Shown here piece after piece: positions 54,288 through 64,000 of a stretch of 64,000 bases of DNA. Every line of letters starts with the position of its first letter. The first letter of the stretch is position 1. The DNA is taken from the NCBI GenBank assembly GCA_012845835.1, contig JABAKD010000009.1, positions 17,743,318 through 17,807,317 on the forward strand, given 5' to 3'. The notes below the pieces were generated by a model. The model worked only from the letters and a program-made list of their open reading frames with translations. It searched no databases and had not been told where the DNA came from. The DNA is from Undaria pinnatifida (lineage: Eukaryota > Sar > Phaeophyceae > Laminariales > Alariaceae). Both the position numbers and the translations under genes were made by a program.

Positions 54288-55714
54288 GATCGCGCGTATT
54301 ACGGGTTGTGTGTCCTCATTAGGGATATAGGTCGGCGACTCCCCTTGCAACTACAGTGTAGCTATCAGGGTCAACAGGGTGATGTTAGTCAGTCTGTGCG
54401 CGGAAACTATAAAACCCGTTTCATATATAGTCTATAATAAACCAGAGTTTTGTCTTTCCCGTGCTTGCCGCTGCTGCTGCTGCTGCTGCGAGGTACACGA
54501 TACCCTCCAATATCACCACACAGCCCTCATGCCTCTCCACTCACTCTCTGTGCTGTGCCGAACACTCATGCTCAATGGCCTGGCCCTCCTTCATTCCTGA
54601 ACCGTCACCGAAGTTGGTACCGCAGCAGCAGATGAAGTCCTCGCCATCGGCTGGCTTTCCGCAGACGCTTTGCAGCCAAGCTGTCTTGTCGAAGGAAGGT
54701 TGTAGCAGGGGTCCCTTCACCGTGGAGGCTGTGCTCATTGTGACCACTCTCTCTTGCTCTCTCTTTTTTTCTCCGTTGCTCTGCGCTGCGCGTAGCTGGT
54801 ACGCAGGCTGCTGCTGCGCGACCAGGGGGCTGCGAGTCTGCTTTATAGTACCGCCCCTGCCCCTTTATTATATAGGATTTAGAATAGGGGTCGTTTGCAT
54901 AGGGAATTATGTGGCGTAATGGGGGGGGGGGGGGGGTAGGGGTCTTCGTACCCTCCCCCCCCCTCTGGAAGGGCGAAAAAAAAGCTTTGGTACGTAGGTG
55001 TCGATTTTTTTTTTTGTGCGCCCTTGACACCCAGGGGGTTATAAATCCTGCGAGGGGGGCTCTTTGGTTGAAGTTCCTGCAAGCAGCAAGCCAGTTTTCA
55101 TTGCGCCACACACCCCACCCGCCCCACACAACGATATCACCTCCCCTTCCAAATGCTCTACATCAATCACCACCCAGCCCTGTAGGGTACGGACACGAGG
55201 TAGATGCGGCTGTGCCACCATAGCCAGGCCGGGAAGGCCCTCTCTCGGCTGTGCTGTGGTGGGCTACTACTACTGCTGCTGCTGCTGCTGTGTTTTCTTT
55301 CGCGTTTGTCGCCATACACATCCGTGCTCTCGTCTTTGGTTGTGTGTGTCACCACCCGCCCGCCCTTGTTGTTTTACTCATCATGTATGTGTCTCGCGTT
55401 TTCTGTTTCAAAACGGCAGATTTTCGATAATTATAAAACTATATACCTAGACCTCGCCCCCCTCGGACGTCTCGCTCGGCATATCCTCCCCCCTCTCAGC
55501 CCTTCTCAGCCCGTAATTGCCGAAAAGAAAATTAGTTGCTGGGGAAAAGAACCGTCCCGAAGTTCCTTGCCTTCCTTGCTTTCCCCAGTCTCATTCTTAC
55601 TTAGCTCTCATTCTCTGATCTTTACTGCTTGCTCTCTGATATTTTTATTTTGCTTTTTCAGCAACTTCTTTTTTGTACTTTTACTTTTGAAGTTGGCCAA
55701 TTGCTGGCTGTTGA
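54288..55714. other. Upstream region of the cysteine-rich gene, no gene assigned
   Basis: Contains CTG tracts (54466-54492, 55270-55290), a G17 run (54920-54936) and pyrimidine-rich DNA (55560-55690). The missing first exon(s) of the gene at 55715 should lie here; I cannot choose a start. Confidence 0.4.
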
Positions 55715-58113
55715 GAGGGAATTGCCGTTGACGGCTGCAAACAATTTGAATTTGAAATTTGCCGGATCGGCAATAACAATTTGAAGTTGAAATTTGCGAA
55801 GCGGACCAAGGCTAGTGCGGGAGGAGGCTCCGCCAACAGTGGGGGTGGTGGAGGTTCAGGGTCAGGCGTGTGGAAGCTGGTCGGGCAAGAACGGGATTCA
55901 GCTTCTTCTGGCAATCCTGATTGGCCGTGCCCGAGCAAGGGTTGTGACGGCTTCCTCATCGCACGAAATAGGAAAAACAGGAGTTCCCAGTACGCTGTCT
56001 GCGACACCTGCAGGAGTGACGAGCCTTCCACGTGCCAAGCTTTTCATAACCTCAACAAGAAGCACTGGGGAAGCGGCGACAACCCTCGTGTGTGTGACTG
56101 GTGTGACGCGGACACCTGTGATTCACCTTCGATCGGCGTCCCTAACGAAGGAGCTGAGAGCTTGACGAAACGTGAGTTTCATTTCTTCGTATTGTTGGAA
56201 TTTGATGTTTGCTGTCAGCTACTATACTACTGATGATGTTGAGAGTTGTGTGCTGCAAGTTGTGTGCAATAGACTACCAGTAATTGGTTTTGGGTGTTGT
56301 GAACTCAAGCGAATCCTGTTTCCAATAATGATGCACATTGAAATTTACATTGTTTGACCTTGTGTGCCTGTCTGCAACGTCTGCAGTAGCATGTGTGTGC
56401 TACACCAGCGTGGTCGAACTACCACACGGTGTGGAAGCTGTGCTTGGGGACGCGTAGCTTGAACAAACTCAAGTTCGCCTTGGTGGTCACGGAGGGCAGT
56501 CCCGTCGTCGGGGTAAGCATGTTGTACTAGTTTTCTACGCAGTTGTGTGCTGTGATTTCTTTTTCATGCGTACAAACACACTTTTGCATGTACGAGTACG
56601 TGTACGGGGCAGTCCCGTCATCGGGGTATAAGCGGGAATTGTACAAGTACTCAGGTCTACGAGTAGACCTATGCAGTGACGCTGTGTGATGCGATTTCTT
56701 TTTCATACGTAAAGCCAAACACACTTCATGTATGTACGACTACGAGTACGGGGCAGTCCCGTCATCGGGGTAAGCGGGGGTTGGACAAGTGGTCCATGCA
56801 GTGACGCTTTGTGCTGTGATATAAACACACACGTTTTGGATGTAAGACTACGACTACGTGGTATCTATACATGTAAGACGCAATGAAAACGGGCAAGTCT
56901 CATCACGGGGGTCAGCCAGGGTTGTAAAAATGGTCCATGCAGTGATGAATAACACAGCAGCATGATACCTCAGCACCAGTCGCAGTACACACTGGAGGTT
57001 GATATATAGCAGTAAACAGAAGCTGAAGTTAACCTGGGTGATGCTGGAGAGCAGTCCCGTGATTGGAGTTAGCGAGTTGTTCATGTAGTGACGCGGTGTA
57101 CTACTACTGTTACTCATTTTTCATACAACCACATGAACTCTTTGTATTAACGAGTATAAGTAGGGTGCGCAACCTCTTCAGGAATCGCAGTACACGTCGG
57201 TCGTAATAGTGTTGATAGCAGCAGTAATAGAGTAGTACCGAACAATATATACAGCAGGTACTGTCTCTTACCCTTCGTTGTCGGTATTCCGCCGGTAGGC
57301 TTTATATAGCAGTATACCGGGGCTTACGCTTACCAGTTGCGACTGTGAATCCCGTTCGTTCCTGTCCCAGTGGTGGTTTCATAGGTGTTAGCAACGTTGT
57401 GGTACCAGGCAGGGCTTTGCCCATAAACGACCGCTTTCATTACAACAGCAGTGTTAAATTGTACGACTTCCTTTCAAACTTTGGAAATCGACGACAGCTA
57501 CGTGGCCTTACTATTTTGAACATTCACTGAACGCAAAGTATTCCCATCCGTTGTTGTCGTTTGCAGAAGCCCTGCGAAGCAGCCGCCGAGGGCCGCCAAG
57601 TCGGCGAGGACATAAACACGAAGTGCACCGGCGACATCAAGGTCGGTGACCTCCTGAAGAAGGCAGGCGACCACTTGCTCGATATACATCCTGCATTCCA
57701 TTCCCACGGTGCCACGACGGCGTTCGACATCGAGGTACGTTCTACTCTTATCTTGCGTCCTATGTGTCACGAGTCGAAACATCCATGTCTCTTGCTCAAG
57801 ACTAGGGGATGGCGTGCGGATATAGTCTATGAAGTGCGGCTCTTTTTCCGAGTACCAAGAGCAAGTACAACAATACCACAACAATTACTAACAACGAAAG
57901 GAGCTCCAATAATTTGGATGGTTACGACGTCTGCTGGAGAGAAGTACGAATACTTTTTTACACATACTTATCGACGTCCTCCCGCCATGCTTCAACGTTT
58001 GTGGACAGATCCACAAGATCATCGACAAAAAACAAGAGTGCAAGGTGCTGGGTACCTCCGCTGAGGAGGAAGAGTCCAAGCAAGCCTGCATGCTCCTTCG
58101 GAAGCAATGTTGA
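55715..58113 (+). CDS. Cysteine-rich protein of unknown function, multi-exon, 5' end unresolved
   Basis: Exons: up to 56171 (open from 55715, no in-frame ATG, so an upstream exon is needed), 56409-56512, 57567-57734, 58009-58113. Junction phases are 1, 0 and 0, all GT-AG, ending in TGA. Exon 1 has a Gly/Ser linker, then possible metal ligands in CPSKGC, CDTC, STC and CDWCDADTC. Exon 2 gives WSNYHTVWKLCLGTRSLNKL. Exon 3 gives KPCEAAAEGRQVGEDINTKC and ends GATTAFDIE. Exon 4 gives IHKIIDKKQECKVLG, then a Glu-rich stretch and LLRKQC. I do not recognise the family. The Cys pairs in exon 1 suggest zinc binding or disulphides; no signal peptide can be judged without the start. It lies within the 13.8-kb hAT-like element, so it may be captured cargo. 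Confidence 0.55.
56490..57090 (+). repeat. Tandem duplications of an exon end and its 5' splice site inside the next intron
   Basis: The exon 2 end CAGTCCCGTCGTCGGG|GTAAGC (from 56497) recurs in the intron at 56610, 56754, 56894 and 57052 with increasing divergence. The third copy keeps CGGGGTAAGC intact. Each unit (113-158 bp) also contains CCATGCAGTGACGC and TTTCTTTTTCAT..GTA sequence. Confidence 0.8.
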
Positions 58114-59019
58114 CAGCACGTTCTTTATAGAACGTTAAGTTGTGGTTTATTATACCAGCATCGTTTTTTAAGAACCATGCCTAAATGCGTGCTCTTCGTC
58201 TTTCAGGAATACAAATGTACTTCACATGTTCGCGGTGTGTGCGTTCAAGTTCCTGCTTCCAGCATGTTTTTTTTGGCACTGCGCTCCATTACATCTTAAG
58301 TTGTAGTTTTCCTGTCTCTATCCTTGACAAGCGCGTGCCTGGTGTTTATGCACTGCGATAATTTATTATTGATGATCGACTTAGAGAGAGCTATTAATAA
58401 GTGTACAGGTGCTACCTGAGAGGTAGAAGAATATGCCAAGCAAGTCCTCCGACGTGTCCATCATGGACTGGGCGAATGGATGATAATAACAAACTCATAA
58501 TCATAATCGTCTCTATCCTGTACCGTTGTACTATATATGGGCCTCTTAGCATTTTCAAGTCGCCAGTTGCGCCATTTGTGCTTCTTTTCCGCCTTCCTAC
58601 TGAATGTCCATTCCTCCTTCCGCAAGCGTAGCGGGCGGCGCCCAGCCGCCCGCGAGCGAAGCCCTTGTATTTTATACCTGGTATTGAATTAAGTTTTAAT
58701 TAATCGATAGGCTTGTGAGGATTCAAATCGACATGTAAGGAAAGGAGGTAGTAGTTAAACGGAGCTGTGGCGAAAGGAAATGGGGAAATGGTTGGCAGGA
58801 GATACCACTGCTTTATGGAGGGATTATTCGACTTCATAGATACTACTGCTTTATGGAAGAATATCCGATTTACATCGGAACGGCATATCTACTCTATATT
58901 ATTGTCGAGGGCAAAAATAATCACAATGGTATATATCGATATTCCATTCACCAACTTGTGGACAGACCAACAAGCGTACTCAATACGTGGCAGACTACTG
59001 TGCAGGGCTTTATACGTAC
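58114..59019. other. No gene seen
   Basis: Sequence after the cysteine-rich gene. A 12-bp inverted repeat-like GCGGGCGGCGCCCAGCCGCC CGC is at about 58631-58653. No coding frame recognised. Confidence 0.45.
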
Positions 59020-59400
59020 TGCGCATAGCAATAGATATCGATCGACAATTCCACATACCTATTGGTCAAACAATAGGTATCGATCGACACTTTCACGTAC
59101 CTATTGGTCACAGTAATAGATATCGATCGACAGTGTGACATGACTATTGTAAGAACAATAGCCTATTGCGCCCATTTATCAGAATCTATAGATCGAAGAA
59201 ATAGCTCTCGATAGACAGATTCACACACCTAGACTATATCTTAAGCACAATAGTCTATGTACCAATTCTCTGGACCTACTGGTCCAAGCAATGGGTATCG
59301 ATCGACAAATTCGCACACCTATCGAAGGTGTCAATATATCCCCCAACTTATTGACATTCAATAGGCATATTCAATAGGCTATTGTCCGGGGTGTGCTATA
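59020..59400. repeat. ATAGGTATCGAT palindromic array, right
   Basis: Units such as CAATAGATATCGATCGACA and CACGTACCTATTGGTCA alternate; each reads similarly on both strands. It matches the array at 47220-47645 near the other end of the 13.8-kb element. Confidence 0.8.
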
Positions 59401-60505
59401 TACCTGGTATGTCGTAGATAATCGCAGCCGATATACCGATGTTTGTTCGATGTATCGGAAAAATATCAGCGAGCACAGCGGAGATGACGCGCGAAGGCGT
59501 GGAAGATCGCTGTGCGAGCCCCAACGGCCTTCCCCCGCTGACGAGGGGCCCCCGCTGGAGGCGCCCCCGGAGGCAGATAATATGAGCACTTTCGCTTCGT
59601 TTTCCATCAAAATTGTTCACAAATGCGCCATCAAAATTGGTCTTGTCCAGCCAACAACACTGAGCGCAAACTTCCCAAAAACATGTTTTATTTCATTTAT
59701 ATTTTTGGAATTTTCATGCAGAAAAACTAAATGGAAGCAGCACTGGCCAGTACAGATACTGCAATGTACAGCCAGCTAAACGTTCTGAAAACGGTGTGGA
59801 TGGCTAAAAAAATAACATCATGGCATCATAGCCGCATACCCGGCAAGTGGCAACCAGTATGCAAGTACTTGATTTATGATGTTTATTTTCTACCCGTGGA
59901 CATCCAGCACACCCAGTGTAACACCCCGACTGAGTGTGCGCGCCGATTCTTCTTCCTAGAGATATATGCATATACGTACAGCAGTTAGTAGTTGTAGTCG
60001 TGTGCAAGCTCCGTGATCACAAAACCGACAGATACATATTAATAATGACAGCAATCCACATACGTATGTTGAAAAAAAAAAAAAGAAGAAGAAAAAAAAG
60101 AAGAAAGAAGAACTACTATTACTAGCTGAATAAGTGCCTATAGCGAGATGTCAATTGTACCACCCCCTCATTGCAACTCTAGGGTCAAGTTCTATAGTCT
60201 ACTGACTACAGACGAAGCCTGACGACTGACGACGTGTGTGTATACGTACGATAGGCATGATACTATAATACTACTGTGTGTACTCTATTAGTAGTACTGG
60301 TGATTTTAGTCGGTAGAGAATCGGTGAAGAAATTGTCCGGTTCTACCGGATATTTCGGTTTAACTTTATTAATCCATTTTTTTCCAGTTTATCCGGTTTT
60401 CGGTTAACGGGCAAACCAACCGAATAAACTGCGTTTTTTTTTTCAAAAACCGTTTTCTCGTACACGCCTGCTGGGTTTACAAAAACCGGTTTATTTTTTT
60501 TCTTA
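59401..60505. other. No gene seen; subterminal region of the 13.8-kb element
   Basis: Short frames only. Contains an A/G run (60071-60112) and, from 60330, clustered ACCGG motifs leading to the right terminal repeat. Confidence 0.45.
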
Positions 60506-60597
60506 CGGTGCCCACCTCTAGTGACGACGCAGAACGCGATCCCAAGACCATGGCGCAATGAAGCTTCTTCTATGCATAGAGTGCATGAGATTGTATG

Positions 60598-60886
60598 TTT
60601 TTTTTGTTCTTTTTCACACACATTCACTTTCCAGCTTCTCTGGACAAGCCGTGGTCACAGGTGTCGTCCTTTCTTCCCCCCGGTTCTTGCCTTCAATTTT
60701 TATCGCGCATAGGGTTTAGCAAAACCATTGCTTGTAGATTTTTCATCGAGTGTTGCTTACTCACGCTCTCGCGCTTTCCGCAAGTCAATTTGTGCACAAG
60801 AAAAAGTCCCCACGAATTTATAAGAGCATGCACTCGGGGGGATTCGAACTCACGAAACTGACCTATACCAGACTCGAGGATAACTT
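60598..60886 (-). mobile_element. tRNA-derived SINE, copy 3 (5'-truncated)
   Basis: Same family as 11977 and 23775. On the - strand it starts AAGTTATCCTCGAG, has B-box GTGAGTTCGAATCCCCC, and ends in an A-rich tail. The A-box part of the head is missing. It lies 70 bp outside the 13.8-kb element. Confidence 0.8.
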
Positions 60887-61255
60887 GTATGTACAAGGGC
60901 CCCGATCCGCGGGCAGCTAAACCGCCCGCTACGCTTGCGCAAGGAAGAATATACTGTAACTAAATGTGAAGGGGACATAAATAAGAGGCCCGCAATTTGG
61001 TGCAACTAGCAATTTAACAATGCCAAAAGTTTCTTGGTGCAAAGCTGATTGACCTATTCTGCTGTGCTGTGTGCTTGTTGGCGATATCACGCTCTGATCG
61101 GCAGTACGGATGTAATTCGCGAAAACAAAAAACATGAAGAGGACCGAGAGGGACGACAATCAAACGAAGAAAGCAAAAAAATACGAGTGCACACGTACAC
61201 ATATACCGGTACCTGGTACCTAGTACTACGCATGATGCCTGGTGCTGGTATATTT

Positions 61256-62516
61256 TTGGGCAATGTTCAAACGGGGATATACCCCCTGCTTTTTTGGTCA
61301 ATCGGGGATGTAGGCCAAACCCGGCCGCGGGAGGCGACTAATGGAAGCTCCCAAAGCAGGTACAAACACATCTACACGTCACCGTGTACAGCAGCCCGAA
61401 CACCCCAAGGGCCGAACAGCCGGCAGTTGCGAGTAGTCGCCATCGATTTCTTCGGGAAATAATACGCGAAGAACCCAAACAACGGTGTATTTGATTTGAA
61501 ATCAAACGTTTGCTTGTATCTAAACAAACAATTATTTGCAAAATAGGAAGGAAGAAACCACACAAGAACAAATACCACTGCTGCTGCTGTAAAAAGGGGT
61601 CGATGGTGGGTGCTACGAAAAGAAGAGCAATGGCGATGCTGCTTTCAAACTCCAGCAGCGAGCGGACAGCAACAAAAAGACACACTGCAGCAGAACGATC
61701 TAGTTTGTACTCGTACGTTTGTAGTCGGACGTGGCGTTCCCATAATGTACCAGTCTATACTACGTATTGTGAGACAAGAAACAGCCGAAAATGAAGGAAG
61801 AAATAGACCCCACAAATTAGCCACAACTGAAAGCACCCCTGGTACGACGTAACAGAAGGACCAACCCCCTTTTACAGCACAAGTAGCAGTGGTATTTTTT
61901 CTTGTTTGGTTTGTTCCTTCCTATTTTGCAAAGATTCGTATGTTTAGATATAAGCAAACATTTGAGTTCAAATCAAACACTGTTGTTTGGGTTATTCGTG
62001 TATAATTTCCCGAAGAAACCGATCGCGACTCCTCGCAACTGCCGGTTGTTCGGCCCTTGTGTTGTTCGGACTGTTGCACACGGTGACGTGTAGATGTGCT
62101 TGTACATGCTTGTGGGGCTTACTTTAGTGGTCAAGTAGGGGTACGATTTCGGTCAAGTGGGGTGAAATTACAGTCACGCGGGGGTACTACATGTATTTAG
62201 TAGATTTGCGGGGTCATAACCCTCCAACACGTGGCCAAAAGGGGGGACCCGTAAGACCCCGCGCGCGCCGCGGCTCCGTTAGCCCCAACAACGGGCTCAA
62301 AAACAAAAACAAAAAGATGTGCGTGCTCGGCAAGGTCTGCGGGCACCTTGCTAGCGCGTCAGAACAGATTCTGGGGCAGTCTGGGGCACGTACGAGCGCC
62401 TCCCGCGGCCGGGTTTGGCCTATTTTTTTTTTTTTTTTTTTTTTTTTTTTGGTTTGGCCTATACCCCCGATTGACCCAAAAAACAGGAGGTATACCCCCG
62501 TTTGACCATTGCTCAA
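61256..62516. mobile_element. Long fold-back element
   Basis: The outer inverted arms TTGRGCAATG(G/T)TCAAACGGG, TCAATCGGGG and GGCCAAACCCGGCCGCGGGA are at 61256-61336 and 62396-62516 (right arm interrupted by a T30 tract). Inner arms extend it: 61380-61590 against 61890-62110, sharing TTTGCAAAATAGGAAGGAA and GGCCGAACA(G/A)CCGGCAGTTG on the - reading. The centre (61590-61890) is a short unpaired stretch. No transposase is seen. Confidence 0.72.
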
Positions 62517-62950
62517 TTTTTTTTTGACAACGTCAGCTGCGAGTTCGACAAATTTAGGGTCGATACTAACCGTCGCAAGCTGCGTGATACATCGGCCGCC
62601 CGTATTTTTTCTGTTTTGTGGGTTCGAAAGAAGTCACAGCGCAGCACTGTACAGCACAGCACAGGAGGGCAAGGCACGGCATCGCACGGCACCGCGCGGC
62701 GCTGGGCCTCGCACTGCTGAGCTATAGCTGAGCTTAGCTGAGATTGTTCGTTAGTTTCTGCAATCGATGCCAGATTGACCTGATATTACTTTAGCCGATT
62801 AGATGCGGAGATTGACGGTTATAAAGTAGTTTGTTTTATTTATTATATGTATGTCAATGATTGAAGCTTCTGCTTCGGTGGGTTGCGTGTGGGTTGTGTG
62901 ATCTGATGTTCACCTATCGGGGTCACTTACAAGCTGCGAAACAACTAATA

Positions 62951-63035
62951 CAGTCGACCCCGCTTTAAAGACAGCATGTTTTTTCAGAGCATCTTTAACG
63001 CGGGAAATCGTCTTTAAGATTCCGGGGGCTGTAAC
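62951..63035 (+). mobile_element. Possible pogo/Tigger-like terminus
   Basis: CAGTCGACCCCGCTTTAAAG ACAG followed by a second CATCTTTAACGCGGG and TCTTTAAGATTCCGG resembles pogo-class inverted-repeat ends (CAGTCGA...). No matching right end was found in the window. Confidence 0.35.
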
Positions 63036-63845
63036 TCTCTTGCCCCAGGGTCAATGAAGACATAACCTACGTCAAAAGACTCGACATTGCAGCAGGAATA
63101 CTACCATGGCACTATTAATAAAACGCCGAAATAGTTATCACCACACCGCTGCAGGTGGTTGCAATTTTTTTTTGTAGTGACAGCCGATCTCCCCTTGACC
63201 TCCCAAACTCAGTACTTCCAAGTACTGTACGGTATGTACTGTACTGCGAAAAATGAGTGGTGTTGCAGAACGCCGTCTTCTAATGTATGACAGCAGTGTG
63301 TTCTGCTGTGGTTACTAAATGCTCTGATGTGTTCTATGCTGTAAATTTTGCTTTCTGCAAGAGTTGTTTTGTCGTGTGGTCCTCTCATTGCCTTTCACGT
63401 TGAAAATCTCTCAGACATGTGCACGGCCAACTTCTGAAAAATAACCACAAGCTGTTGCAACTGATACAACACACCTTCTTTTTGTCAAACGCTATGTGCC
63501 AAGGGAAAAGAAGAGGACCACCTGCGCCGGAAACCACACACACAAAGACTTAAAACAGAAAAGTATCTAAAAAGATGGACTACACCAATAAAAAAAAACA
63601 AAAAACATGTTCAACACTGACACACAGAGAGCCCACGCTTCTGTTAAAATGTCGAGGCGAATAGAATATGAAACAAATTTACCGAGAGAAGCAAAACAAA
63701 TTGAAAAAGCACCAAACGCAACCACAAACAAAACCTTGCATTTACCAAACTACGACTTCCATGCATCGCGAAGGGCGTACTGCAGCTCACCCCTCCCCTT
63801 GGCTCTCCGCTTGACTTGAGTTTCATGAGTGAACGAAAATGCACG

Positions 63846-63868
63846 GTTAGGGTTAAGGTTAGGGTTAG
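63846..63868 (+). repeat. Interstitial TTAGGG-like repeats
   Basis: GGTTAGGGTTAAGGTTAGGG TTAG contains three telomere-type units with one variant. A shorter GTTAGGGTTAG is at about 2159. Confidence 0.6.
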
Positions 63869-64000
63869 CACCGCCAGCAGACGGGAGGTATCTCTCCATA
63901 CCTGCACGCCGCAGCGTCAGCAACAGCAGACCGCACTCTGTGCAGCTCTGCAGATGGACCACAACAGTGATTTTGGAGGCCCCATACCACAAAAGGGCTA

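Larger units (their letters stand above)
46725..60520. mobile_element. 13.8-kb hAT-like element with intact ends and internal cargo
   Basis: The ends are perfect 15-bp inverted repeats, TAGAGGTGGGCACCG (46725-46739; inverted at 60506-60520). The flanks are a perfect 8-bp direct repeat GTGACGAC (46717-46724, 60521-60528), the size made by hAT transposases. Both subterminal regions (about 46740-46875 and 60330-60500) carry many ACCGG/AACCGGAT motifs in mirrored orientation. Inside are the Copia relic, a MITE, palindromic ATAGGTATCGAT arrays and a cysteine-rich spliced gene. I find no hAT transposase. It may be a small non-autonomous element swollen by later insertions, or a cargo-bearing large element. 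Confidence 0.75.
62517..64000. other. Right-edge region, no gene seen
   Basis: Contains a - strand dispersed module (about 62530-62590), a pogo-like terminus at 62951, TTAGGG-like repeats at 63846-63868 and the second copy of the repeat at 855. Frames at 63600-63990 are short and unremarkable. Confidence 0.45.

Noticed and set aside
55794-56165. Alternative + frame overlapping exon 1 of the cysteine-rich gene
   Set aside because: It has no compatible splicing to the downstream exons, and the Cys-rich frame gives consistent phases at all junctions.

Overview
The window is nuclear DNA from an intron-rich, repeat-rich eukaryote. Only two genes can be assigned with confidence: a short signal peptidase complex subunit gene (SPCS3/SPC22) on the + strand and a very long FACT-complex gene (SSRP1/Pob3) on the - strand. 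Their codons are split into small exons with phase-consistent GT-AG junctions, plus one GC-AG junction. Most of the remaining sequence is introns and intergenic DNA packed with transposons, SINE-like copies, minisatellites and microsatellites. Low gene density, abundant CTG/CAG and GTAC-type microsatellites and TTAGGG-like tracts would suit a stramenopile such as a brown alga, but that placement is inference; nothing here proves it.

Layout. 1-1245: AT-rich DNA with a 227-bp tandem duplication and a CAG repeat. 1246-8987 (+): SPCS3, four exons, with a 6.8-kb second intron that starts with GC. 9231-36029 (-): SSRP1, 15 exons and 658 codons over 26.8 kb, converging on SPCS3 with the stop codons 243 bp apart. 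Its introns hold SINE copies, MITEs, a 1.77-kb hAT-like element with GGGTC subterminal arrays, and several tandem arrays. Exon 2 exists as four tandem copies (597-bp period). 36.9-38.5 kb: a Tc1/mariner-like element with a nested inverted-repeat element. 38.83-39.0 kb: a G-only/GA tract. 39150-44463: a non-autonomous LTR element with matching 483-bp LTRs, a primer-binding-site-like sequence and a polypurine tract, but no reverse transcriptase. 46725-60520: a 13.8-kb hAT-like element with perfect 15-bp terminal inverted repeats and a perfect 8-bp target duplication. It encloses a decayed Copia relic, a MITE and a cysteine-rich multi-exon gene of unknown function. 61256-62516: a long fold-back element. 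62.5-64 kb: mostly featureless, ending in TTAGGG-like repeats and a second copy of a repeat also found near position 900.

The two recognised genes have unrelated housekeeping roles (ER signal peptide cleavage; nucleosome reorganisation) and share only their convergent 3' ends. The most notable observation is the SSRP1 exon 2 array: each 137-nt copy keeps its reading frame and its AG/GT edges, and joining two copies would create an early stop. The gene could therefore use the copies only one at a time, or else copies 1-3 are recent non-functional duplicates.
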